The notes under the pieces were generated by a model. The model searched no databases, was not told the DNA's origin, and was given only the letters and a program-made list of their open reading frames with translations. From contig NZ_CP025546.1 in the NCBI RefSeq assembly GCF_003614435.1, forward strand, positions 6,666,320 to 6,730,319: DNA of 64,000 nucleotides, in the 5' to 3' direction. Positions 37,182 through 46,460 of this stretch are shown here, one piece after another. Made by a program: the position numbers and the translations under genes. This stretch comes from Mycobacterium paragordonae. Lineage in GTDB: Bacteria; Actinomycetota; Actinomycetes; Mycobacteriales; Mycobacteriaceae. Each line of letters begins with the position of its first letter. The first letter of the stretch is position 1.

Positions 37182-38821
37182 CGTTCCCGCCGCGCCCGGG
37201 AAACGAGGGCGGCGATCGTCACCCCGGCCATGACGATGCCCGCGAAGATCAGCGCGACGGTCCGTGCGCGGTGATCCGGCGCCGGCGGCGGCGCTGCCGG
37301 CCTGATGATCCGACTGTGCACTGCGGGCGGAAGCCGCTCCCCCGCAGGCACATCGAAGGTCAGCGCAGCCACCGGATCCACCACTCCGTAGCCGACCTGG
37401 TTGTCCACTCCGCGGGGTGGATTGTGTGCGGTCTGGACGATGCGGTTGATGATCTGGTGGGCCGACAGCCCCGGATATTTGGCCCGCACCAGCGCCGCGA
37501 CGCCGCTGACATAGGCGGCGGAGAAACTGGTGCCCCAGATCGGCATGTTCTTCTCGCCGGGCCGGATCGGGGGATAGGCGTTGACGGGGCCGCCGGACTG
37601 AGGCGACAAACCCATGATGCCGACACCGGGTGCGGCCGCGGCCACCCAGGGCCCGGCCAGGCTCTTGGCGATGACCGCGCCGGTGTTGTCGACCGCACCC
37701 ACCGACAGCACGTAGTCGGAGAACCACGAAGGCGACGAGACGGTCTTGACCTGATGCCAATCCCGGGGATCGGAGGCGTTCAGCGGATCGAACGACGGGT
37801 TCTGAGCGCAACCGTCTTCACTGTCGTTGCCGGCCGCCGCGACGATCACCGCGTCCTTGACCGTGGCCGCGTACCACACGGCTGCGCCGATGGCGGCCTG
37901 ATCCATCGGGTCGGCGGCCGGGACGCACGATGTGACGCTGATGTTGATCACCTTGGCGCCCATGTTGGCCGCGTGCACGATGCCGCTGGCCAGCGTGGCG
38001 ATGGAGCCCGCCTTCTTGCGGGCTTCCATGTCGCCCGGTCCGGGATTCACCGGTTCGTAGGCCCGCGACGACTGGCGGATGGAGATGATCACCGCATGCG
38101 GCGCGACCCCCATGACGCCGTCGGGCGCTCCCGGTGGCGGTGCGGGCACCTCCGGGGTTTCGGTTCCTCCGGCGCCGGGGTCCCCTGGGCCGTTGGACGG
38201 TTCGTCAGCGGGCGGCGGCGGCGGTGCCGGTCGGGTTTCGGTGACCGTAACGGGAGTGGGTGGCGGCGGTGCCGCAGGTGGCGGCGGTGGGCCGCCGGGC
38301 GGTGGCGGTGCGCCCTCGACCGGAGGCGGACCGGCCGGTGGTGGAAAGGCGGGAGTCGCGGGCATCGGAGCGGGCATCGGGCTGCCCTGCGGTGCGGCGC
38401 CGATCACCGACGCCACGATGGTGCCGTGGGCATCGCAGTCCATCAGGCCGTCGCCACCCATGATGTAGTCGCCGCCGGCGACGACCCGCAACCGCGGGCT
38501 GGGATTGATGCCGGTGTCGATGATCGCCACCGGCACGCCGTTACCGGTCGAGTACTGCCACGCCTTGCTGATGTTGAGCATGGTGAAGCCCGGGGCGGTG
38601 ACGGCCACGTTGGGGTCGGCGACGGTGATGGTCCGGGCGCACATGTTGCTCTGCCGCATCGGTTGATCGGCGGCCGGCCTGCCGTCCGCGGGTACCCGGG
38701 ACGGGTCGATCGTGGGCGGTGGAATAGCCTGCGCCATCGGGTAATTCGTTGACAGTCCGACGACGAGAAGGGCCAGCGCACTGGCGCTCATTCGGCGGGC
38801 CGTTGCCGTTGTCGGCCTCAT
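37178..38821 (-). CDS. mycP2: MycP2, subtilisin-like mycosin protease of ESX-2
   Basis: A 547-residue exported protease (Rv3886c has 550). A signal peptide ends near residue 32. The triad is Asp102 (IIDTGIN), His132 (DAHGT) and Ser432 (GTSFSAA), with AAGN at 329-332. An insert of about 90 residues (142-234) rich in Pro separates His132 from the rest of the domain. A C-terminal helix anchors it. ATG 38821 overlaps the eccD2 stop by ATGA. An alternative start is Met11. Confidence 0.92.
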   Translation of the reverse strand: MRPTTATARRMSASALALLVVGLSTNYPMAQAIPPPTIDPSRVPADGRPAADQPMRQSNMCARTITVADPNVAVTAPGFTMLNISKAWQYSTGNGVPVAIIDTGINPSPRLRVVAGGDYIMGGDGLMDCDAHGTIVASVIGAAPQGSPMPAPMPATPAFPPPAGPPPVEGAPPPPGGPPPPPAAPPPPTPVTVTETRPAPPPPPADEPSNGPGDPGAGGTETPEVPAPPPGAPDGVMGVAPHAVIISIRQSSRAYEPVNPGPGDMEARKKAGSIATLASGIVHAANMGAKVINISVTSCVPAADPMDQAAIGAAVWYAATVKDAVIVAAAGNDSEDGCAQNPSFDPLNASDPRDWHQVKTVSSPSWFSDYVLSVGAVDNTGAVIAKSLAGPWVAAAAPGVGIMGLSPQSGGPVNAYPPIRPGEKNMPIWGTSFSAAYVSGVAALVRAKYPGLSAHQIINRIVQTAHNPPRGVDNQVGYGVVDPVAALTFDVPAGERLPPAVHSRIIRPAAPPPAPDHRARTVALIFAGIVMAGVTIAALVSRARRER

Positions 38822-40308
38822 CGCATCCGTACCCAGGTGAACAGCCCGCCGATCCAGGCGGCGATCGGCAGCGCGGCGATGATGGCCGCGATCTCGAGCC
38901 ACTCTGCGGCCATCCGCACCAGCGGGGTGAATCTGGTGACCGGTACGAGCAATGCCGCCAACAGTCCCGCCCCCGCGAAGGCGACCAGGAACACCGCCGC
39001 GACGACCAGCGCCTGAGCGGACGAAGCCGGTTCGTGCACAACGTGTTTGACGACTCCGACACAAGTCGCTGCGGCCGCCCCGGCCACCAGCGCAACGGCC
39101 TGGCGTTTGTCGGCGAAGGCCCGCCCCCGGCTGATGAAGATCACCACGAAGAGCGCGGCGAGTACCGCGGCCGCCGTCGCCCGGTCACGCCCCGGCATCA
39201 GCGATGCCCATACCGCGGCGGGTAACCCGGCCGCGGCGCCGACGCAGATTCCGGTCAACACGCTGTTGGCTCGTATCGCGGCCGCGGCGATCTGTGTGCC
39301 GCGTGGCGTGGTGTCGGGATTCGCGTCCTCGTCGTCAGCGCCCTCGTTGACCGGCGAGACCGCATCGCTCGGCAGTCCGGCGCTGCGCCGGAACAGATCG
39401 CGCCCGGTGATCGAGCCGAAGTACGGTGGCCGGATCCGCGCGACCCAGAGTGCGATCGTCGGGGCCAAAGTCAGGACGAACAGCAAGGTGACGAGGGTGC
39501 ACATCCCCAGCCACTGGGCGGGCACGGGCCACCACATCCGCACCGCTGCAACGCTTCCGCCCAATGCGCACAATGTCACCACCGTCGCTGCCGCACTGAC
39601 GTGACGTCCTGTCGTCGCGCTGAGGCCCCACGCCAACACCGCCGCCGTAAGCGCGGCGATGAAAACGTGCGCCGCACCCAGGTGGCCCGGCGCGCCCGCG
39701 CCCAGTCCCGCCGCGACCAACGGCACGGTCAGCCATCCCAGAACGTCGATCAGGTCGGTGCGGTGGGGCCACCGTCGCCGCACCGCGACGGCACCTCCGG
39801 CGGACAGCAATCCGAGGCTCCCGGCCAGGATGGTTGGCGTCAGCGTGTCGGATGAGATGCGTTGGCGGACAGCGAGTCCCAGGATCGTTGCGGCTACGGC
39901 TGCCGTGATCGCCAAGGCGGTGTGGGCCGCGGTCTGCACTGTGACCGGCTCGAACAGTTTCTTGCCGACCCGGGCCAGCCCGGTGGACAGTGATTCGTAC
40001 TGCGGCTCGAAAGACTCGCCGTCAGTCGCGGGAACCAGCGCCAGTGTGGCGCCGTCCTCAACGCCGAGTTCGTCGAGGGTCTTCGTCACGTCCAGGCGTA
40101 CACCGTTGGCTTTGTGCAGCTCGTAACCGGCGCCGGCATCCAGGCCACCCAGACCGCGGCGCTTGAGCTCCTCGTTGAGGAGTTCGACGGCGTTGTCGAT
40201 GAAGACCTCGATCGGCACCGATGCTGGGTAGACCTGGGAGAGAAGGTGTTCACCCCATACGACGGCGACCGCACACCGGGCGGGAAACGACACCTTCGCC
40301 ATTAACAT
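38818..40308 (-). CDS. eccD2: EccD2, multi-spanning membrane component of ESX-2
   Basis: A 496-residue protein (Rv3887c has 509) with an N-terminal ubiquitin-like domain (VPIEVFIDNAVELLNEELKR) and about eleven hydrophobic helices from 130 to 490. The frame can start at ATG 40308 or at ATG 40302, which lies in TAATG with the stop of the upstream ATPase gene; the second would be translationally coupled. No frameshift is seen. Confidence 0.9.
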   Translation of the reverse strand: MLMAKVSFPARCAVAVVWGEHLLSQVYPASVPIEVFIDNAVELLNEELKRRGLGGLDAGAGYELHKANGVRLDVTKTLDELGVEDGATLALVPATDGESFEPQYESLSTGLARVGKKLFEPVTVQTAAHTALAITAAVAATILGLAVRQRISSDTLTPTILAGSLGLLSAGGAVAVRRRWPHRTDLIDVLGWLTVPLVAAGLGAGAPGHLGAAHVFIAALTAAVLAWGLSATTGRHVSAAATVVTLCALGGSVAAVRMWWPVPAQWLGMCTLVTLLFVLTLAPTIALWVARIRPPYFGSITGRDLFRRSAGLPSDAVSPVNEGADDEDANPDTTPRGTQIAAAAIRANSVLTGICVGAAAGLPAAVWASLMPGRDRATAAAVLAALFVVIFISRGRAFADKRQAVALVAGAAAATCVGVVKHVVHEPASSAQALVVAAVFLVAFAGAGLLAALLVPVTRFTPLVRMAAEWLEIAAIIAALPIAAWIGGLFTWVRMR

Positions 40309-41303
40309 GGCCTGTCGGCGTCCGGGATGTACTTGTCGGCCAGAGCCGCCGTGATCTCGAAGATCCGAAGCCGGGATTGCTTTCGCAGTTCGTGGCGGGT
40401 GTCGATGATGCCGCCCTTGGCCAGATACGGGTCGTACGGCATGAATTCGACTGTCGCCCCGGATTGCCGGAAACGCTCGGTGAGGTACTTGCGAGCGTCC
40501 GGGTCGTATTTGTTGCGGCTGTCATTCAGGATGACCGTGCTGCGGGACACCAATTCGTGAAAACCCATCGAGCGGAGCAGGTCGATCGCGCGGGTGACCG
40601 GCAGCGAGGTGTCCGCGGTCAAACCCGAGACGAAGACGAGGGCATCGCAGGCGTCGAGCACTGCCTTCATCACCGGGTGCTCCAGGTCGTCGGAGGTGTC
40701 CACCACGATGACGGTGTGGGTGCGACGCAACCGAGAGAGCACTCCGGTGAACATCGAGGGCACCAGGGGCCGCGGTTGGTCCGAGGCGCGGTTGCCCGCG
40801 AGCACGTCGAGTCCGATGCTGTTCTGCCCCAGGTGTTCTCGAATGTCGGCGTAGCCCTGGACGTCCGTGTCGTTCAAGACGGCCGAGTAGTCGCCTGGCG
40901 GGGACTCGTCGATCCGACCGGCCAGCGTCCCGAACCCCGGGGCAGCGTCAATGGCGACGACATTGTCGGGGCGGCATTCCCGGAACACGCCGCCGATGCA
41001 GGCAGTCATCGTGGTCTTGCCGACGCCACCCTTTCCTGAGATCACCCCGATCACGTACTGCTTGCGGATGTGGCGCCGGATCCGCGTCTGCAATTCCCGG
41101 TAGTGCCGTTCGGCCGGTGACTCCCCGAGATTGATGGTCTGAAAGGAGACTGCGTAAACGAATTTGCGCCAACCGGACCCGGGCGGCACTTTGCGGGGCG
41201 CCACCATGTCGGAAATGCGCAGGGTGCCCGAGACGGATTCCTGGTGCTGGTAACGCCCGCTCTGTTCGGGGGCGTGCGGGCTTGCGTTCCATGTATTCGT
41301 CAC
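40302..41303 (-). CDS. EspI-like ParA/MinD-family ATPase of ESX-2 (Rv3888c-type)
   Basis: A 333-residue ATPase without the long proline tract of EspI; the first 80 residues are short and Ser/Gln-rich. Walker A is SGKGGVGKTT at about 89-98, followed by VVAIDAAPGFGTLAGR. The C-terminal half has VSRSTVILNDSRNKYD and ELRKQSRLRIFEITAALADK, as in the EspI group. Between espG2 and eccD2 it holds the position of Rv3888c. Role unknown; regulation of ESX-2 is inferred from EspI. Confidence 0.88.
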   Translation of the reverse strand: MTNTWNASPHAPEQSGRYQHQESVSGTLRISDMVAPRKVPPGSGWRKFVYAVSFQTINLGESPAERHYRELQTRIRRHIRKQYVIGVISGKGGVGKTTMTACIGGVFRECRPDNVVAIDAAPGFGTLAGRIDESPPGDYSAVLNDTDVQGYADIREHLGQNSIGLDVLAGNRASDQPRPLVPSMFTGVLSRLRRTHTVIVVDTSDDLEHPVMKAVLDACDALVFVSGLTADTSLPVTRAIDLLRSMGFHELVSRSTVILNDSRNKYDPDARKYLTERFRQSGATVEFMPYDPYLAKGGIIDTRHELRKQSRLRIFEITAALADKYIPDADRPC

Positions 41304-41338
41304 GGCGCGATTACTAACACTTGGGTGATACCTCTCGA

Positions 41339-42172
41339 CTACACAACTTTGCGGTACGAATGCCAGTCCTGATGGGCGGGCAGGCGCCGCATCATGCGGT
41401 TGATCGCCGCGGCGATATTGCTACGGGTTCCGGGGGCGATGATCATCCACGTCGTGCCGCCGTGATCGACTTCCTCGGCGACCAGCCGGCCTTCCAGGGT
41501 GTCGATGATGGTCACCGCACCCGCTTCGACATGGGTGCGTTGAAACCGTCCCGTTTCCACCCCCGACTGCGCGGCGACGACGGACGCTTGTGCCGATCGG
41601 TCCGGATCTGCGGCCAGGGTCAGCAGTCGCAACTGGTCAGCATCGACACGCTGCCCGGCCAGAAATGTCTGCAGTGCTTCCTGGCCGGCCGCCGCGCTGC
41701 GCATGGCGCCGGCGTCGAGGGTGACCGGCCGTAACGGCGCCGGCTCGTTGCGGCCGCACAACCGCTCGATCTGCTGGTTGAGCACAGTGTCCGCCGTCCC
41801 CTCGGCGGTGGCGGTGCCGGCGCCACTGATGCGAATCAGATCCGCGGAGCGTTCCAGGACGACCCACCACTGCGCGAACCTGGCGAGCAGCACCCGGGCC
41901 GGTTCGTCGTCGCGGGGCGTCCGGATATGGAGGACCAACGCGACGTCCCGGCGCGACAGGACGGTCAGCCACTCCACTACCGTCGGATCGACCGCGCCGC
42001 ACTCCTCGACGGCACCGACGTCACGCAATTCGGCGGTCACCGGGTGCTGCAGCGCCAACTGCTTGGGCTCCACGCTGGGCAAATGCGGCCGCAGACCCAA
42101 CTCGGGAGCGATGGTCTCGATCCCCGTGAGTACTTGCAGGGCCCATAGGCCGTCGACAGTGGTGGTTAACAC
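41339..42172 (-). CDS. espG2: EspG2, type VII secretion chaperone of ESX-2
   Basis: A 277-residue protein (Rv3889c has 276). The start is taken as GTG 42172, giving VLTTTVDGLWALQVLTG, which matches the ortholog, with GAGGG 6 bases upstream; the ATG 13 codons earlier lacks support. The EspG features LGLRPHLPSVEP, RDVALVLHIR and the final LPAHQDWHSYRKVV are present. EspG2 should bind the PPE partner of ESX-2, but no PE/PPE gene remains at this locus. Confidence 0.9.
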   Translation of the reverse strand: MLTTTVDGLWALQVLTGIETIAPELGLRPHLPSVEPKQLALQHPVTAELRDVGAVEECGAVDPTVVEWLTVLSRRDVALVLHIRTPRDDEPARVLLARFAQWWVVLERSADLIRISGAGTATAEGTADTVLNQQIERLCGRNEPAPLRPVTLDAGAMRSAAAGQEALQTFLAGQRVDADQLRLLTLAADPDRSAQASVVAAQSGVETGRFQRTHVEAGAVTIIDTLEGRLVAEEVDHGGTTWMIIAPGTRSNIAAAINRMMRRLPAHQDWHSYRKVV

Positions 42173-42237
42173 GGTGTCCCTCAATGCGGGCCAAGGGCGC
42201 ACGCTGTGCATGCGCCCCGCCGGTCCGCTCGAAGTGG

Positions 42238-42528
42238 CTAGGTGAACAAGGTGCCCATCTGGGCGTCGGTCGCTTGCGCCATCTCGTCCACGTTGTGAAC
42301 GGTGTGGGCGTGGCGGCTCACGGTTTGAATCAGGTCCTCCAGGCCGTGCAACATCTGCTGCTGGGCGTCGAAGAATGCGGTGGCGCCGTGGCCCTGGAAG
42401 AAGTCGCCGAGCGCCTGGGTCATGTGCAGGACATCGGCGTGGATTTCCATCAGTTGCGCGGCCTGCGAACCGACCTCACCGGCGAAGCCGATCACGGCGC
42501 CGTGGTTGTAGACGATCTGATCTGTCAT
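42238..42528 (-). CDS. esxC: EsxC, WXG100-like substrate of ESX-2
   Basis: A 96-residue helical protein (MTDQIVYNHGAVIGFAGEVG) whose turn reads FFQGHGATAFF, the EsxC version of the WxG hairpin. It has no tail signal of the YxxxD type, so it is the EsxA-like partner. It follows esxD after 59 bases and precedes espG2 by 65. The longer open frame is overlap with esxD. Confidence 0.92.
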   Translation of the reverse strand: MTDQIVYNHGAVIGFAGEVGSQAAQLMEIHADVLHMTQALGDFFQGHGATAFFDAQQQMLHGLEDLIQTVSRHAHTVHNVDEMAQATDAQMGTLFT

Positions 42529-42587
42529 GACGATTGATTCCTTACCTGGGTGATTCGGGGATTTTTCGGAGTGGACAGCGCAGCGAA

Positions 42588-42914
42588 CTAGACCGCCTGA
42601 ACTCCCCCACCGAACACACCGTTGAGGTCGTGTGCGGCATCTGCTTCGTGGTTCTCCATCAGAGCCGCGGCCCGGCCGAGCCCGTGCGCCAACCGCTGGC
42701 CGCCCGTCATGATCTGCTGCAGATCGTGGTGGATGTGGCCGGCGGTGTTTAGAGATGTCGAGCCTGCGTCGCCCGCCCACCCGGTGGCACTGATGATGTT
42801 CTCGTGACCACTGAGGTACTGGTTGGCGATCGTCACCGCCTCTTGCAGTCGTGTTTCGATTCGCTGCTGAGTACTGCGCAGCAGTTCCGGAGTGACAACG
42901 GTGGCATTTGCCAT
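42588..42914 (-). CDS. esxD: EsxD, WXG100 substrate of ESX-2
   Basis: A 108-residue WXG100 protein (Rv3891c has 107) with the turn TGWAGDAG near residue 46. It is the partner of EsxC and the first gene left at this ESX-2 locus. The C-terminal tail after the second helix is short, and a clear YxxxD signal is not seen. ATG 42914 has GGGAGA upstream. In M. tuberculosis PPE69, PE36, eccC2 and eccB2 lie upstream of it; here the next gene is the ortholog of Rv3906c. Confidence 0.9.
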   Translation of the reverse strand: MANATVVTPELLRSTQQRIETRLQEAVTIANQYLSGHENIISATGWAGDAGSTSLNTAGHIHHDLQQIMTGGQRLAHGLGRAAALMENHEADAAHDLNGVFGGGVQAV

Positions 42915-43124
42915 TATTTACGTCTCCCTCAATTAATTGCACTCTCCGAGCTCGGGTCTGCGTAAAACTAGACCAGCTTCAGTAGGCTGTCACTTCACCC
43001 GATGCCGTTGCTACACAGGCATTAAGCAGGTTGTTTAGTGGACACGAGAATCGGCCACGTGTCAAACGGAGTGACACCTGGGTAATTGTCGTAACGCGTT
43101 AGCTGGTGCTATTCAACATTGAAT
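42915..43124. promoter_or_regulatory. Spacer upstream of esxD, with TGTCA dyad; junction of the missing ESX-2 genes
   Basis: A 210-base spacer, markedly less GC-rich than its flanks. It holds the inverted repeat GTGTCA-N7-TGACAC (43059-43064 and 43072-43077). No trace of a PPE, PE or EccC reading frame is seen on either strand. It must contain the promoter of the remaining ESX-2 run. Confidence 0.5.
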
Positions 43125-43634
43125 TCATAATGTCGCGGCGCCGTCAGCCAATCCATCGCCATCAATATCCGTCAGACGAAGGTTCCAGAGCCCGTCACCG
43201 TCAGTGTCGATATATCCAGTCACCCCGTCGGGGCCGCTGCTGACCACCCTGTCGGCCATCCCGTCGCCGTCGGTGTCGAACAGGCGGTCGTCGGGACGGC
43301 CCTGTCCGTCAAAGTCGACCAGAGGTCCGCCGGAATGCTCCACGCCGTCCAGGCCGAACCAACGCACCTGCCCGTCGCGGTCGACCGCGACCGCCCACGT
43401 TCCGGATCCGTCGTCGACAAAGTAGCTTTCCGGGGTTCCGTCATTGTCGATGTCGAGCACGGCGTGGTCGGCCATCCCGTCGCCATCAAAGTCGGCCAGA
43501 GCGTCGTCCCGCAGACCGTCACCGTCCAGATCCAGTCCGATCGCGTCGAACGTGCCGTCGCCGTCGAGGTCCAGATCGAGGGGGCGAGTCCAGATGGAGG
43601 CCGCGCCGTCGTCTCCGCCCAAGCAGTAGTCCAT
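43125..43634 (-). CDS. DGDG-repeat protein, possible calcium binder (Rv3906c-type)
   Basis: A 169-residue protein made almost wholly of repeats around D-x-D-G-D-G (for example DLDGDGLRDD, DFDGDGMADH, DTDGDGMADR, DIDGDGLADG), about eight copies. This is the spacing of calcium-binding loops in EF-hands, dockerins and thrombospondin type 3 repeats. There is no signal peptide or membrane segment. ATG 43634 is chosen because it gives MDYCLGGDDG and the exact length of Rv3906c as I recall it; the frame opens at 43673. It lies downstream of pcnA, as in M. tuberculosis. Function unknown. Confidence 0.8.
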   Translation of the reverse strand: MDYCLGGDDGAASIWTRPLDLDLDGDGTFDAIGLDLDGDGLRDDALADFDGDGMADHAVLDIDNDGTPESYFVDDGSGTWAVAVDRDGQVRWFGLDGVEHSGGPLVDFDGQGRPDDRLFDTDGDGMADRVVSSGPDGVTGYIDTDGDGLWNLRLTDIDGDGLADGAATL

Positions 43635-43774
43635 GCGGGGTTCGACGGTAGGACCGCGCTGTCGGTTCCCCATTCATGCCTGGATGGTCGGCGTGAGTGC
43701 CCCGCGCAGCATCTCGCGGTCGTGGGTCATGGGCGTCGGAGGCTCGGAGCTGCTATTGACCGGCACTGCCGCCG

Positions 43775-43936
43775 CTACGGCGCGTGGCCTACCCAGGCCG
43801 CGATTTCGGCGTCCGGCAGCGGCTCGTTGAAATCGTCCGGCACCGCCAGCATCGGCAGCTGACCGAATATGCGCGGGGTCTGATTCGCAGAGGAGTCCAC
43901 CGGGGCGTCGCCCTCGTTACCGGACACCGACTTCAT
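43775..43936 (-). CDS. Small protein resembling the tail of a Phd/VapB-type antitoxin
   Basis: A 53-residue open frame starts 19 bases after the pcnA stop. Its C-terminal half, FGQLPMLAVPDDFNEPLPDA followed by EIAAWVG, has the DDF-x-x-PLPD-x-x-x-x-x-[FW] pattern found at the toxin-binding end of many Phd- and VapB-type antitoxins. The N-terminal DNA-binding half of such proteins is absent and no PIN-type toxin gene adjoins it. There is no clear ribosome binding site. It may be a remnant or a real small protein. Confidence 0.45.
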   Translation of the reverse strand: MKSVSGNEGDAPVDSSANQTPRIFGQLPMLAVPDDFNEPLPDAEIAAWVGHAP

Positions 43937-43954
43937 GTGTTCAGACTAGGCGCA

Positions 43955-45406
<1,452 letters not shown>

Positions 45407-45716
45407 GTTCGGTGAGCCTAATAGGAATGTCGTGGTGACTCAGCGCACGTCCAGGCGGTGGCCCTGGCATTGAGTGTGCGTCCACCGACTCGGGTGTGCG
45501 GCTACCGCGGCCCGAACGCACAAATCGCGCGGCCGCCGCACGCTCGAAGCGGCCACCGCACACTGGATGTGTGTCGCGCAGAAGCGGGCAAACACCTCAT
45601 CGGCCATTCCAGAGACTGCTGTGACGGATGAGCCGCACGCGACTCACGTGACCAAAGGTGCCCGCCGACGGCGAGTGCATCGGGAACACGGGCCCGTGCC
45701 AGCTAATATCGCTTGG
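45407..45716. promoter_or_regulatory. pcnA-mutT4 divergent spacer
   Basis: A 310-base spacer containing a short direct repeat of the type GCGGCC(A/G)CCGCAC (near 45530-45565). It must carry both promoters; I could not assign exact boxes. The open frame upstream of mutT4 is an extension without support. Confidence 0.4.
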
Positions 45717-46460
45717 GTGTCGGAGGGCGAACAAGCCAAACCACGTCGACGCCGCGGTCGGCGTCGCGGTCGTGGCGGCGCACGTCCGGCGGAGAACAAT
45801 ACGGAAAGCCAGCCGCCCGCCGACACGGTACCCACGCCGGCCGCCGCCGCCAAGCGCCGCCCCCGGCCCCGCAGGGTCCCCGACCGGATGCGCACGGTGC
45901 ACGAAACCTCCGCCGGCGGCCTGGTCATCGACGGCATCGACGGCCCCCGCGAGACGCAGGTGGCCGCCCTGATCGGACGCATCGACCGGCGTGGCAGGAT
46001 GCTGTGGTCGCTGCCCAAGGGCCACATCGAGATGGGTGAGACTGCCGAGCAGACCGCCATCCGTGAGGTTGCCGAGGAGACCGGGATCCGCGGCGGCGTG
46101 CTTGCCGCGCTGGGGCGCATCGACTATTGGTTCGTCACCGACGGACGACGGGTGCACAAGACCGTGCACCACTATCTGATGCGGTTCTTGGGTGGGGAGC
46201 TGTGCGACGAAGACCTGGAAGTTGCCGAGGTGGCCTGGGTGCCGATCCGGGAACTGCCCTCGCGGCTGGCCTACGCCGACGAACGGCGCCTGGCCGAACG
46301 GGCCGACGAGCTGATCGACAAGCTGCAGAACGACGGCGAGCACGCGCTGCCGCCGCTACCGCCGAGCGCGCCGCGGCGACGGCCGCAGACCCACTCCCGC
46401 ACCCGGCACGCCAACGACCCGGAGCCGGGCAAAAAGAACGGTCACGGGCGGGGGCCGTGA
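45717..46460 (+). CDS. mutT4: Nudix hydrolase MutT4
   Basis: A 247-residue protein (Rv3908 has 248) starting at GTG 45717, which gives [20 protein letters not shown] as in the ortholog. The N-terminal 55 residues are very basic. The Nudix box follows the pattern [20 protein letters not shown] then TGI, with all Glu residues present. It belongs to the mycobacterial MutT group that hydrolyses nucleotide derivatives; the substrate of MutT4 is not settled. The stop overlaps the next gene as GTGA. Confidence 0.93.
   Translation: MSEGEQAKPRRRRGRRRGRGGARPAENNTESQPPADTVPTPAAAAKRRPRPRRVPDRMRTVHETSAGGLVIDGIDGPRETQVAALIGRIDRRGRMLWSLPKGHIEMGETAEQTAIREVAEETGIRGGVLAALGRIDYWFVTDGRRVHKTVHHYLMRFLGGELCDEDLEVAEVAWVPIRELPSRLAYADERRLAERADELIDKLQNDGEHALPPLPPSAPRRRPQTHSRTRHANDPEPGKKNGHGRGP

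Noticed and set aside
42915..43124. Possible remnant of PPE69 or PE36 upstream of esxD
   Set aside because: Neither strand shows a PPE, PE or WxG pattern; the segment is short and A/T-rich.
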